A stretch of 64,000 nt of DNA. Origin: CAYNLG01 sp964397995. GTDB taxonomy: Bacteria > Planctomycetota > Phycisphaerae > FEN-1346. Where the stretch lies: positions 1 through 64,000 of the forward strand of contig CAYNLG010000006.1 in assembly GCA_964397995.1 (NCBI GenBank), read 5' to 3'. Every line of letters starts with the position of its first letter. Within the stretch, counting starts at the first letter, position 1. The notes under the pieces were generated by a model, which had not been told where the DNA came from, searched no databases, and worked only from the letters and a program-made list of their open reading frames with translations. This document shows, one piece after another, positions 54,315 through 63,011 of this stretch. The translations under genes were made by a program, and so were the position numbers.

Positions 54315-55251
54315 GGCCGCCGCCCCCCTCCCGCGCCCGACCGCCCGGCCCATGTCGCCGGCGCGCCTCGCCCTCCGCCGCTTCCGACGCAACGGCCGCG
54401 CCATGGCCGGCCTCGCCGTCCTCGCCCTGCTCGCCGCCGCCTGCGCCGGCGGCCTGATCGTCAACCTGACCGCGCCGCTGCGCGGGCGGCCGGTGCCGTA
54501 TCGGACGCCCGTCGCCACCCCCGCCGACGCCCCGGAACACCCCTGGCCGCCCAGCCTCGCGCACCCCTTCGGCACCGACCCCCTCGGCCGCGACCTCCTC
54601 GCGCGCACCCTGGTCGGCGGCTGCGTGTCGCTCGGTGTCGGCCTGGCCGCCGCCGCCGTCAGCGTCCTTATCGGCAGCCTCTGGGGCGTCACCGCCGGCA
54701 CCCTCTCACGCGGCCTGGACACGCTGATGATGCGCCTCGTCGACGTCCTCTACGGCCTCCCCTACATCCTCCTGGTCATCCTGCTCCTGGTGCTCTTCGC
54801 CGAACGCACCGTCGCCGTCCGCTTGGTCGCCCTGTTCGCGGCCATCGGCGGCGTCTCGTGGCTGACGATGGCGCGGATCGTGCGCGGCCAGGTGCTGGCA
54901 CTGCGCGAATCGGAGTTCATCCAGGCCGCCCGGGCCCTCGGCGCGGGCCCCGCGCGGCTCGTCCTGCGGGAAATGCTCCCCAACCTTGCCGGGCCGATCC
55001 TCGTCTGCGCGACCCTGACCGTCCCCCTGGCCATCCTCCAGGAATCGTTCCTGTCGTTCCTCGGCCTCGGCGTGCCCCCGCCCCTGGCCTCCTGGGGCAC
55101 CCTGGCTGCCGGCGGCGTCGAGGCCCTGAACCCCGTGCAGACCTACTGGTGGCTGCTCGTCTTCCCGTGCGCCGCCCTCGGCCTGACGCTGCTGGCCCTG
55201 AACTTCGTCGGCGACGGCCTCCGCGACGCCTTCGACCCGCGGACCCGGTAG
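54307..55251 (+). CDS. ABC transporter permease, DppC/OppC type
   Basis: The product has 314 residues. LALRRFRRNGRAMAGLAVLALLAAACAGGLI, HPFGTDPLGRDLLARTLVGGCVSLGVGLAA are C-subunit marks. EAA loop: SEFIQAARALGAGPARLVLREMLPNLAGPILV. It pairs with the upstream gene for a peptide- or oligosaccharide-type importer. The ATPases and binding protein must be elsewhere. Confidence 0.9.
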   Translation: MAEAAAPLPRPTARPMSPARLALRRFRRNGRAMAGLAVLALLAAACAGGLIVNLTAPLRGRPVPYRTPVATPADAPEHPWPPSLAHPFGTDPLGRDLLARTLVGGCVSLGVGLAAAAVSVLIGSLWGVTAGTLSRGLDTLMMRLVDVLYGLPYILLVILLLVLFAERTVAVRLVALFAAIGGVSWLTMARIVRGQVLALRESEFIQAARALGAGPARLVLREMLPNLAGPILVCATLTVPLAILQESFLSFLGLGVPPPLASWGTLAAGGVEALNPVQTYWWLLVFPCAALGLTLLALNFVGDGLRDAFDPRTR

Positions 55252-55262
55252 CCGCCCCCCCC

Positions 55263-56618
55263 TTACTTCACCCGCCACGCGTGCACCAGCGACTTGTCCT
55301 CGTCGCCCCGGAACTCCAGCACGTACAGCACGCCGCGCGCGGCGTCGAACGCGCACGCCCCCACGTGCCGCACCTCCTGCGCCGGCCGGTCCCGGAAGAG
55401 CGGCTCGTCAATCCGCACGTGGGCATACGGCTGGGGCGCGTGCGGCTCCATCTGCCCGGCCGCCACCTTCGCCAGGTCCGACGGGTCGTAGAAGAGCATC
55501 CACGCCTCGAACCGCTCCGACCACCAGCCCCGCTGGTCGTTCGGCCAGGGCGGCACCTCGGGCCACGGCCCCTCCTCCGGCCACACGACGCCGTTGGCGA
55601 ACCCGTACCACGCCGGCTTCTCGCCCGTGCCCTTCGTCCCCACCAGCACCACGGCCGCCCGGTCGCCCTTTCCGACCCACGCCACGCCCGTCCACTCGTC
55701 CGACTCGTGGTACCCCGTCATCGCGTGCGAGACGTCGACCTGGTACGCCGTCGTGTACTGGAGCAGCCGCACGCTGGAGAGGCCCGCGCCCCGTTTCGGG
55801 GGCGAGCCGTCGAGCCACGGCCCGATGGCGTAGAGGCACGGCCCCTTGCCGCCCTGCCCGCCGTCGCGGAACCGGCCCGTCACGAGCCGCCGCCCGCCCG
55901 TGTGCGCGGCCGCCCAGGCCTCGGGAATCTCGCCCATGTAGTTGTTCGTGCAGTAGGCCTGGACGTCGGCGATCCGCCACGGCCCCGCCGAGGCGAGCCG
56001 GTCCAGCGTCAGGCTCGACCACCCGTGCGTCGGCCCCATAAAGGCCTCTTCCATGTGCTGGCCCCAGCACCAGTAGAGCGTCGGCCCGTCCTGGCCCGCC
56101 TGTTTGGGCAGAATCGCCAGGCCGCACCGGTACATCTCGTAGCCCTCGAACCGGCCTTCGCGGATGTCGCGGAAGGGCTGGAGCGTCCGGGCCGTCGGAA
56201 GGTCGTCCAGCCGCTTCCCGGCCGAGACGACCGGCTTCGGGATGCTGATCTCCGAGACGTACGCCTGGTGGTCGTGGCCAACGCCGAAGAGCGACCCGGG
56301 GAAGCCGTCGTCCGGCCCGTCCGGGTCGCCACCCGCGTGGTAGGCAAGGGCCTCGCCGGACCAGAGCCACGAGGTGCCCCCGGACTCGCCGGGCAGCCGG
56401 AACGCCCCGACGTAAACGAGGGCGGCCGGGTCAAGCCGCCGCGTCGCCGTCGCGGTCGCGCCTGTCGCCGACGTATCGGCTGCGCCCGCCGCCGCGGCCG
56501 CGCCGCCCGCCCCGCCTTCTTCCGCCGCCGGGGCCGCCGGGGCGGACCCCGCCTCCGCGCAACCGCCCACGAAGACCGCCAGAACCGACACTGCGACGAG
56601 AACCGTTCGCGTGCCCAT
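55263..56618 (-). CDS. lipoprotein of unknown function
   Basis: The product has 451 residues. The signal peptide ends AVFVGGC (lipobox). After an Ala/Gly-rich spacer the body starts RLDPAALVYVGAFRLPGESGGTSWLWSGEALAYHAGG and continues with many Trp/Gly motifs and YGFANGVVWPEEGPWPEVPPWPNDQRGWWSERFEAWMLFYDPSDLAKVAAG, ending FDAARGVLYVLEFRGDEDKSLVHAWRV. This suggests a beta-propeller-like secreted protein; I cannot assign activity. The start at 56618 has AAAGGAGG; the very long upstream frame is a shadow of the sugar kinase. Confidence 0.75.
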   Translation of the reverse strand: MGTRTVLVAVSVLAVFVGGCAEAGSAPAAPAAEEGGAGGAAAAAGAADTSATGATATATRRLDPAALVYVGAFRLPGESGGTSWLWSGEALAYHAGGDPDGPDDGFPGSLFGVGHDHQAYVSEISIPKPVVSAGKRLDDLPTARTLQPFRDIREGRFEGYEMYRCGLAILPKQAGQDGPTLYWCWGQHMEEAFMGPTHGWSSLTLDRLASAGPWRIADVQAYCTNNYMGEIPEAWAAAHTGGRRLVTGRFRDGGQGGKGPCLYAIGPWLDGSPPKRGAGLSSVRLLQYTTAYQVDVSHAMTGYHESDEWTGVAWVGKGDRAAVVLVGTKGTGEKPAWYGFANGVVWPEEGPWPEVPPWPNDQRGWWSERFEAWMLFYDPSDLAKVAAGQMEPHAPQPYAHVRIDEPLFRDRPAQEVRHVGACAFDAARGVLYVLEFRGDEDKSLVHAWRVK

Positions 56619-56669
56619 CGCCCCCTCCTTTCGTGCGGATGCACGTGCCTGAGAGATGCTCCAACCGTC

Positions 56670-56699
56670 ACGATACGCCGCCGCGCGGTCCGGTGTCAA
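56670..56699 (-). promoter_or_regulatory. housekeeping promoter of the lipoprotein gene
   Basis: On the minus strand TTGACA (56699-56694), 18 bases, TATCGT (56675-56670). The -35 is perfect. It lies about 50 bases before the ATG. Confidence 0.6.
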
Positions 56700-56755
56700 C
56701 GCCGAACCGGCCCCCCGGTGCGGCGCGTGCCACCGCCGGTCGCCGTCTTCCGTAG

Positions 56756-56774
56756 CACGGGCTTTTAGCCCGTG
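56756..56774. repeat. REP-like palindrome
   Basis: CACGGGCT (56756-56763) and AGCCCGTG (56767-56774) form a perfect 8-bp stem with a TTT loop. Palindromes of this shape are common as dispersed repeats in high-GC bacteria. It lies between two divergent genes. The other 300 bases of this spacer show nothing more than the lipoprotein promoter. Confidence 0.6.
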
Positions 56775-56934
56775 AGTCTTGCCGTCTTGCCGGGCGCCGT
56801 GTTCATCGCCGTCCTCTGAAATCTCAAATCTCAGATTCTCCACCGCTGTCCGCCATCCCCCCACCCCCCGGTTTCCCTTGCCCCGCCGCACCGCCGCCCG
56901 CTCTAATGCCCCGGTCCCGTGAGGAGGTCGAGGC

Positions 56935-58422
56935 GTGCCCGAGGCGCCCCCGGTCCTGGTCGGCATCGACGCGGGCACCCAGTCCGTCAAGGCCCTGGCC
57001 CTGGCCGCCGACGGCCGCCCCGTCGGCCTCGGCCGCGCCCCGCTCGCCGTCGACCGCCCTCGTGCCGGCTGGGCCGAGCAGGACCCGGCCGCGTGGCCGG
57101 CCGCCCTGGAGGCCGCCCTCCGCGACGCCCTGGCCGACCTCGATCCCGGCCGCGTCGCCGCCGTCGGCCTCGCGTTCCAGCGGGAGACCTTCGCCCTGCT
57201 CGACGCCGCCGGCCACCCCGTCCGCCCGGCGATGCTCTGGCTCGACGGCCGCGCCGCCGGCGAGGTCGAGGCCGTCGCCCGCGACCTCGGCGCCGAGGCG
57301 TACCACCGGACCACCGGCAAACCCCTGGACGTGACGAGCACCGTCGCCCGTCTCCGCTGGCTCCGCACCCACGAGCCCGACGCCGCCCGCGCCGCCGCCC
57401 GATGGACCGACGTCGGCGCCGCCCTGGCCGCCCGCCTGACCGGCCGCGCCGCCACCTGCGTCGCCGGGGCCGACACGTGCGGCTTGGTGGACCTGGCGTC
57501 GCGCGCCTGGTGCGCGGCGCACCTGGAGGCCGCCGGCCTCACCGAGGCCATGATGCCCGAGCTCGCCAAGCCCGGCGCCCTCCTTGGCCGCGTCACCGAC
57601 CGGGCCGCCGCGGCCACCGGCCTGCCGGCGGGCCTGCCGGTCGTCGCGGCCGGCGGCGACGGCCACGTCTTCCAGGTCGGCGTCGGCGCCCTCGAAGCCG
57701 GCACCCGCACGCTCACCCTCGGCACGAGCATCGTCCTCGGCCAGGCGGCCCGCGCGCCCGTCCTCGCCCCGGCGTGGCGGACGCTCCTCGGCGCCGCCGG
57801 CGGCTACCTCCTCGAGGGCGTCCTCCAGTCCGGGACGCTCCTCTTGCGGTGGTTCGCCGACCGTTTCGCCCCCGGCCGCGCCGAGGCCGACCTCGACGCC
57901 GAGGCCACCGCCCTCCCCCCCGGCGCCGACGGCCTCGTCACCCTCCCCCACTGGTGGGGTGTCCGCTTCCCCGAGGCGCACCCCGGGATGCGCGGCATCA
58001 CGGCCGGCTGGACCGACCGCCATACGCCGGTGCATATGTACCGCTCCCTGCTCGAGGGCCTCGCCTTCGAGGTGCGCCGGCTGGCCGAGGCTTTCCCGGA
58101 CCGCGAAGCCGGCGCGCCCGACGCGATCCGCGGCGGCGGCGGGGGCGCCGCCGGGGCGACCTGGCGCGCCATCCTGGCCGGCGTGCTGAGGGCGCCCGTC
58201 GTCGCCTATCCCGCCCAGGCCGTCGCCCGCGGCGCCGCCATGCTCGCCGCCGTCGGCGCCGCCGTGGTCCCCGACCTCCCGGCCGCACGCGACGCCCTGA
58301 TCGACCCCGGCCCCCGCACGGCCCCAAACCCGGCGGCCGTCGCGGCATACGACAGCCTCTACCGCGAGGCCTACCTCCCCCTTCACGCCGCCGCCTCGAC
58401 CCTCTTCCCCACCGCGCCGTAG
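56935..58422 (+). CDS. FGGY-family carbohydrate kinase (XylB-like)
   Basis: The product has 495 residues. N-terminal LVGIDAGTQSVKALALAADGRPVG is the phosphate-1 motif; AMLWLDGRA is the substrate region; LTLGTSIVLGQAAR is the phosphate-2 motif; FEVRRLAEAFP...IRGGGGGAAGATWRAILAGVLRAPVVA is the adenosine site. It phosphorylates a pentulose or similar sugar; the exact substrate is unclear. GTG start with GAGGAGG upstream. It is alone, divergent from the lipoprotein. Confidence 0.9.
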   Translation: MPEAPPVLVGIDAGTQSVKALALAADGRPVGLGRAPLAVDRPRAGWAEQDPAAWPAALEAALRDALADLDPGRVAAVGLAFQRETFALLDAAGHPVRPAMLWLDGRAAGEVEAVARDLGAEAYHRTTGKPLDVTSTVARLRWLRTHEPDAARAAARWTDVGAALAARLTGRAATCVAGADTCGLVDLASRAWCAAHLEAAGLTEAMMPELAKPGALLGRVTDRAAAATGLPAGLPVVAAGGDGHVFQVGVGALEAGTRTLTLGTSIVLGQAARAPVLAPAWRTLLGAAGGYLLEGVLQSGTLLLRWFADRFAPGRAEADLDAEATALPPGADGLVTLPHWWGVRFPEAHPGMRGITAGWTDRHTPVHMYRSLLEGLAFEVRRLAEAFPDREAGAPDAIRGGGGGAAGATWRAILAGVLRAPVVAYPAQAVARGAAMLAAVGAAVVPDLPAARDALIDPGPRTAPNPAAVAAYDSLYREAYLPLHAAASTLFPTAP

Positions 58423-58455
58423 TCCCGGCACGCCGGGGGTCGCCCTGGTAGCCGT

Positions 58456-58486
58456 TGCCGTCAGCCCCCGAAGGGGGCGGACGGCA
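58456..58486 (+). terminator. strong hairpin after the FGGY kinase
   Basis: TGCCGTC (58456-58462) plus GCCCCC (58464-58469) pair with GGGGGC (58473-58478) plus GACGGCA (58480-58486), one A-G mismatch, loop GAA. No U run follows. Confidence 0.55.
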
Positions 58487-58541
58487 CAGGCGCGTCTCGC
58501 CCCGCCCGCGTCACCGTCTTCTGCGGCACCTCCGCCGGTTC

Positions 58542-58702
58542 GCCGTGGCCGCGCTTGGAGTGCGGCGATTCATCGCCGCTTTCGTGGTCGGCAGCGCAGC
58601 TGCCGATGGTCGGTGACGGCAAGCAGCGACGGCCAAACGGCCGCGACTCCGTCGCCACGGCAGGGCGGCGGCAGGCCAATGCACGCCAAGCGCGGCCACG
58701 GC
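58542..58702. mobile_element. 161-bp MITE-like element with 22-bp terminal inverted repeats and nested palindromes
   Basis: The left end begins GCCGTGGCCGCGCTTGG (58542-58558) and the right end closes with its exact complement CCAAGCGCGGCCACGGC (58686-58702). The match goes on inward for GTGC/GCAC after one mismatch, so 21 of 22 bases match. Inside are four palindromes: GCGGCGAT/ATCGCCGC (58562-58579), CGGCAGC/GCTGCCG (58589-58605), CGGCC/GGCCG (58630-58643) and GCGAC/GTCGC (58643-58655). No coding frame is convincing. It looks like a non-autonomous repeat that could form a cruciform. Confidence 0.7.
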
Positions 58703-59160
58703 CCTCGGGCTCTCCTTGGTTGCTACATGACACTTCCGCATACAGGCATGCCCAGGCCGGACACCATGACCCAAGCCTCCGCGCGAGGCTTGCCTACCCA
58801 CACATGGCTTGCTACTCTATACCTCTCCACCTTCAACGCGCGGGCCCTCCGGCCTTCTCTTTGTCACAGCATCACTACGTTACTTCGTTACTCCTTAATG
58901 CAACGCCGCCCTTCGGGCGCCGACGTGCCCGGCCCCCGCGCGTCCTCAGGCATGGACGTACGGACGGATGTCGTTTTGCCGTTGGCCGGCATTCCGCATT
59001 CCGGCTTCCGCGTTCAGGCCCCCCAGTCTCCCCAGATTGCCCATCCTGCCACCCCTGCAAATCTGCAGCGAAGGGTTCGCCATGCGTCAGGCGCCACCGG
59101 CCGCGCGGGGCGGGTCGGCGGCCCGGGATCGCGCACGGCCGCGCGCTCCGCCCCGGCCCG
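58703..59160. other. non-coding stretch with lower GC
   Basis: No gene recognised. Parts are less GC-rich than the rest (for example near 58870-58905). Open frames here lack ribosome sites and families. It holds the first copy of a 24-bp direct repeat. Confidence 0.5.
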
Positions 59161-59425
59161 CCGAAAAAAAAAGACAAAAACCGGCAAAAAGAAGACAGAA
59201 GGAGGCAAAAAAAAGGCACAGATAGACAAAACGGAGGGCAAAAAAAGCCATTCGGCGCCAGAAAAAAGCCAAAAAAAGGCAAGAAAAGGCCAAATTGGGT
59301 GCGTTTTGGCGACACTATAGGATACAAACCGACACTAAAGTGTGCGCGGCAGAAGCCCGGGCACGCGCCCCCCTCACAGGTGCTTTGGCCGCTCTGCCGT
59401 CGCCGGCATTCCGCATTCCGGCTTC
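58985..59425. repeat. 24-bp direct repeats flanking the A-rich island
   Basis: The same 24 bases, beginning GCCGGCATTCCGCATTCCGG, occur at 58985-59008 and 59402-59425. The A-rich island lies between them. The pair could mark an insertion, or be members of a dispersed repeat. Confidence 0.65.
59161..59300. repeat. second A-rich purine island with GGCAAAA units
   Basis: Like positions 1-120, this is purine-rich on the plus strand with GGCAAAAA, AGGAGGCAAAAAAAA (59200-59214) and GCCAAAAAAAGGC. No gene is credible; frames here read as Lys-rich low complexity. It lies between the convergent FGGY kinase and prepilin-like gene. The flank holds the palindrome ACACTAAAGTGT (59332-59343). Confidence 0.6.
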
Positions 59426-59442
59426 AGCACTTATCAGAAATG

Positions 59443-60399
59443 TCAGTTCGTCAGCACTACCGGCTGCTCGCTCAGGCGGAAGTACGGCGGGCCGCCCGGG
59501 AGACCGTCCTCCCGCGGGCAGAGCGGCCGGATGCCCAGGGTCGCCTCCTCCTCGCGTTCCCCGAACTTGCGGATCAGCTCGTCCTCCTCCCAGGTGGGCG
59601 TCTCCTCCTCGGGGTCCGGCCAGCGAATGTAGGATTCGACATGGCCATCGTAAAACGCGATGTTGGTCACGCACCGGTCGCTGTAGTCGCCCGGGTGCCG
59701 CGTGGCCACACGGCCGCGCAGGTTGCCGGTGCGGTTCCAGGCGTCCGTCCAGACCCCGTCGGCGACCATGACCATGGTCGTCCGCTGGCGGATTTCGCTG
59801 ATATTATGGACGTAGCTGCGCTGTATGGATACGGGCTCGGAACGGACCACCAGCAGCGACGGAAAGTCACGCAGGGCCTCCTGCTGGTCCTCGGTCGTGC
59901 CCCGCTCGGTGCACCCGTTCCAGTAGTAGGTGGAGTCGAGCATCCTGTCGGTCGTGCCGCACCGGTACCACCCGCAGGCCTCGTCGTCGTTCGGCAGCGG
60001 CGCGACGTCGGCGAACTCGACCCGCACCAGGGCCGTGGCCGGGCAGATGAAGACCGAGTCCTCCTCCGAAAGGCTGTCCTGGAGGTTGGCGGAGGTCTCC
60101 ATCTCGTGCGTGTCCGGGGCGCTCAGGTGACCGGTGCTGACGAGCAGGTTGCACCAGAGATACTCGGGCGTGTCGTCGGGGTTCTCGACGTAGGCCGCCG
60201 GCGGAATGCCGCCGCCGAACTGCGACGTGTAGGCGATGACGCCCTGGGCGATCTGTTCCAGGTTGTGGATGCACTGCATGCGTTCGGCGTTCCGCAGGGC
60301 GGCCCCGACCACGGGATAGAGCAGCCCCGCGAGGACCCCGATGATGGCGATGACCATCAAGAGTTCGATCAGCGTAAATCCGCTCGTCCTCGGCCGCAT
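59443..60399 (-). CDS. prepilin-like secreted protein with C-terminal FYDGH motif
   Basis: The product has 318 residues. The N-terminus RTSGFTLIELLMVIAIIGVLAGLLYPVV is a type IV prepilin/type II pseudopilin signal, cut after Gly with Glu at +5. Later: QCIHNLEQIAQGVIAYTSQFGGGIPPAAY, and NIAFYDGHVESYIRWP, the H-x-DG-type end common in planctomycete proteins of this kind. It likely sits on the cell surface or in a pseudopilus. AAGGAG precedes the ATG. It has a related neighbour upstream. Confidence 0.88.
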   Translation of the reverse strand: MRPRTSGFTLIELLMVIAIIGVLAGLLYPVVGAALRNAERMQCIHNLEQIAQGVIAYTSQFGGGIPPAAYVENPDDTPEYLWCNLLVSTGHLSAPDTHEMETSANLQDSLSEEDSVFICPATALVRVEFADVAPLPNDDEACGWYRCGTTDRMLDSTYYWNGCTERGTTEDQQEALRDFPSLLVVRSEPVSIQRSYVHNISEIRQRTTMVMVADGVWTDAWNRTGNLRGRVATRHPGDYSDRCVTNIAFYDGHVESYIRWPDPEEETPTWEEDELIRKFGEREEEATLGIRPLCPREDGLPGGPPYFRLSEQPVVLTN

Positions 60400-60456
60400 G
60401 CGACGCTCCTTGCCTCGTTCGCCCGGCGGCGCACCGTCCCCGCCGCGTCCGGTGCC

Positions 60457-60485
60457 ATTATACGCCGCGTGCCACCGGGGCACAA
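60457..60485 (-). promoter_or_regulatory. housekeeping promoter of the first prepilin-like gene
   Basis: On the minus strand TTGTGC (60485-60480), 17 bases, TATAAT (60462-60457), a perfect -10. The start lies about 50 bases before the ATG. Confidence 0.7.
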
Positions 60486-60629
60486 CACAGCGCCGCGGGT
60501 CGAGGGGGGGTGTTACTGGACGGCCTCGCAGAGGGGCCTGGGCGGCCGACTTCGGGGTTTTGTGCCGGGCGCGCACCGCCGGCGCCGCGGCAAGACATCT
60601 GGAAAATGGAACGCCGACCGCGGCCGCGC

Positions 60630-61496
60630 TTACCGCTGGTCGGTCAGGCGGAAGTACGGCGGCTCGGTCCGCTGCAAACCCGGGACGCCCATGATGGGGT
60701 CGTCGGCCCAGGCGCCGGTGTCGCCGCCCCCGTCGTCGTCCTCGTCGGCCGTGTCCTGGCCGGGGATGCGCTCGATGGCGCCGGTGTGACCGTCGTAAAA
60801 GACGACATTCGTTCGCGTCCGGTCGCCGCGGTCGCCGACGTGGCGGGCGGCGATGCGGGCGGGCTCGAGGGCGGCGTCGTAGCCGATGCCGTCGGCCAGC
60901 ATGACCATGTCGCTGGGCCGCTTGACTTGGCTCATGGTGCGGATGCGGCTGGGGTCGGGCGAGGCGCCCTGGCTGAGCGACGGCCAGTGCGCGGCGTCGG
61001 CGCCGGTGGCGCTTGACCCGTTCCAATAGTAGGTGCAGTCGACCTTCTCGCCCGCCGGGCCGCCCCGGTAGAAGCCCTGGACCAGCGGGTCGTCGGGCTC
61101 GCCAACCGCGACGGTGGCCGCGACCTGGCGGCTCTCGGCGTTCGGGCAGACCAGGACGCTGGCGCGCGGCGTGATCTGGTCGGTCTCGTAGTCGGTGGCG
61201 GGCGGCACCTCGAGGTAGCCGCCGTCGGCCAGCAGGTTGAACCAGTACGAGGCGTCCTCGCCGGTGCCGACGACGGTGGGGGGAATCTCGCCGGCACTCG
61301 ACGAGACATAGCTCCGCACACCGAGCGCGACCTGCTTCAGGTTGTTCTGGCAGGAGAGCGACTCGTACCACCGCAGGGCGCCGCCGAGCGTCGGCAGGAG
61401 CAGGCTCATCAGGATGCCGACGATGACGACCACGATGAGCAGTTCGATCATCGTGAAGCCGCGCGGCGCGCGCGACGCAAGTGGGTCCGGAATCAT
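60630..61496 (-). CDS. second prepilin-like secreted protein, paralogue of its neighbour
   Basis: The product has 288 residues. APRGFTMIELLIVVVIVGILMSLLLPTLGGAL is the prepilin signal. CQNNLKQVALGVRSYVSSSAGEIPPT and NVVFYDGHTGAIERIPG match the neighbour; both end with PYFRL(S/T)(E/D)Q. The two likely arose by duplication. Each has its own promoter. GAGGAG precedes the ATG. Confidence 0.87.
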   Translation of the reverse strand: MIPDPLASRAPRGFTMIELLIVVVIVGILMSLLLPTLGGALRWYESLSCQNNLKQVALGVRSYVSSSAGEIPPTVVGTGEDASYWFNLLADGGYLEVPPATDYETDQITPRASVLVCPNAESRQVAATVAVGEPDDPLVQGFYRGGPAGEKVDCTYYWNGSSATGADAAHWPSLSQGASPDPSRIRTMSQVKRPSDMVMLADGIGYDAALEPARIAARHVGDRGDRTRTNVVFYDGHTGAIERIPGQDTADEDDDGGGDTGAWADDPIMGVPGLQRTEPPYFRLTDQR

Positions 61497-61523
61497 GGCT
61501 TACGCTCCTCGTGCATCTTGCTC

Positions 61524-61552
61524 ATCATAGGCCGCCTGTTAGTTTTCGGCAA
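61524..61552 (-). promoter_or_regulatory. housekeeping promoter of the second prepilin-like gene
   Basis: On the minus strand TTGCCG (61552-61547), 17 bases, TATGAT (61529-61524). Confidence 0.6.
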
Positions 61553-61651
61553 GGACAGGGGCAAATCTGAGCGAGAAGTCGCGGCATGCTGCGCGGCCCC
61601 CCGCGCGGATGCGGACCGGGGGCCGGCCCCGCCGCGCGCGGCCTTTTCGCG

Positions 61652-61680
61652 TTGTAGACCCGCCGCTCGGGGGCTAGAAT
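61652..61680 (+). promoter_or_regulatory. housekeeping promoter of the PfkB kinase gene
   Basis: TTGTAG (61652-61657), 17 bases, TAGAAT (61675-61680). The start should be near 61687, about 23 bases before the ATG. Confidence 0.65.
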
Positions 61681-61709
61681 CGCGTTTGGACCCTTTCCGG
61701 AGGCCCGTC

Positions 61710-62678
61710 ATGCCGGACGTCGTCTGCTTGGGGGAGTTGCTCATCGACTTCGTGGCCGCCGAGAGCAACCGGCCGTTGGCCGAGGTGGACACCTTTACGC
61801 GTGCCCCCGGCGGGGCGCCCGCGAACGTGGCGTGCGGCGTCCAGCGGCTGGGCCGCACGGCGGGGTTTGTCGGCAAGGTCGGCGATGAGCCGTTCGGCGA
61901 CTTCCTGCGGGCGACGCTCACCGCCGCCGGCGTCGACACCAGCCGCCTGCGCGCGACGGGCGAGGCCCGGACGACGCTCGCCTTCATCGGCGTCCACGAC
62001 GACGGCCGCAAGGAGATCTTCTTCTATCGCAACCCCGGGGCAGACATGCTCCTCGCGCCGGACGACCTGGACGCCGACTACGTCACCTCGGCCCGATGCT
62101 TCCACTTCGGATCGATCAGCCTGATCGACCCGGGCCCGCGGGCGGCCACGCTCCGGGCGGCGCGCCTCGCCCGCGACGCCGGGCGTCTGGTCTCGTTCGA
62201 CCCGAACTGGCGGGAGGCCCTGTGGCCGAGCGCCGAGGCGGCCCGCGAGGCGATGGCCGAGGTCCTGCCGCTGGCGGACGTCGTGAAGGTGAGCGAGGAG
62301 GAATGGGCCGTCGTCACGGGCATCGACGATGTCGCGGCGGGGGCGCAGGCGTTGCTGGAGGCCGGCCCGACGCTGGTCGTCCGCAGCCGCGGCCCGGCGG
62401 GCTGCAGCTACCACCACGCGAACGGATCGGGCGACGTGCCCGGCTACGCCGTGAACGTCGTCGAGTGCACCGGCGCGGGCGACGCCTTCGTCGCGAGCTT
62501 GCTCTGCGACCTGCTGGACCACGAAGACGCGGGCGGGACTGTCGCCGACCTCACGGCGGCAGCCCTCGCGCGGATGGCCCGGCGCGCCAACGCCGTCGGG
62601 GCCATGGCATGCACACGGGCGGGGGCGATTCCCGCCCTGCCGACGCGCGACGCGGCGGACGCCCTGCTCGACGGGTGA
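61710..62678 (+). CDS. PfkB-family sugar kinase (fructokinase-like)
   Basis: The product has 322 residues. VVCLGELLIDFV at the start and FTRAPGGAPANVACGVQRLGRTAGFVGKVGDEPFGDFL (PfkB signature 1), then VVECTGAGDAFVASLL with the GAGD anion hole and catalytic Asp (signature 2). SFDPNWREALWP is typical of fructokinases. It likely makes fructose-6-phosphate or a related ester. GGAGG precedes the ATG. Confidence 0.92.
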   Translation: MPDVVCLGELLIDFVAAESNRPLAEVDTFTRAPGGAPANVACGVQRLGRTAGFVGKVGDEPFGDFLRATLTAAGVDTSRLRATGEARTTLAFIGVHDDGRKEIFFYRNPGADMLLAPDDLDADYVTSARCFHFGSISLIDPGPRAATLRAARLARDAGRLVSFDPNWREALWPSAEAAREAMAEVLPLADVVKVSEEEWAVVTGIDDVAAGAQALLEAGPTLVVRSRGPAGCSYHHANGSGDVPGYAVNVVECTGAGDAFVASLLCDLLDHEDAGGTVADLTAAALARMARRANAVGAMACTRAGAIPALPTRDAADALLDG

Positions 62679-63011
62679 CGGGACCGATGCGCCCCGCCTC
62701 CGGTCCATGCCGGCCGGCGGGCGGCCCAACGCCCCTATCTTTCTGACACATCCTCGAAAAATACGCTAATGCCGCCTTGCACCCCCGGCCGATGGGGCCC
62801 CGGGATATGGCCGCCGCTGGGGCGGTCTATGCCGGGGTGGGACCCCCAAAGCCGCATTACGGGAGGGAACCGTCGTCGGAGAGTGCCGCGCGGCCGCGCC
62901 CCAACACTGGGGACGCTGCCCGCCTCTCCCCCCTGCCCGGGTCCGCACAGGCGACCCGGTCCCGCCAACGTGTGAGCCGTCGCACCACGCGTACCGTGGA
63001 AGGGGAGAGCC
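62679..63011. other. intergenic region before the partial secreted gene
   Basis: No gene seen. A weak promoter may be CTGACA (62743-62748) with GCTAAT (62765-62770), spacing 16, leaving a leader of over 200 bases. AGGGGAGAG lies just before the next ATG. Confidence 0.4.

Noticed and set aside
56619..57731. long upstream extension of the lipoprotein frame
   Set aside because: It is antisense to the FGGY kinase; the lipoprotein start has a good ribosome site and lipobox.
58550..58660. CRISPR-like repeat array
   Set aside because: The palindromes differ in sequence and spacing and there are no regular direct repeats.
59161..59300. Lys-rich coding frame through the A-rich island
   Set aside because: Low complexity, no ribosome site and no family; better explained as non-coding repeat.
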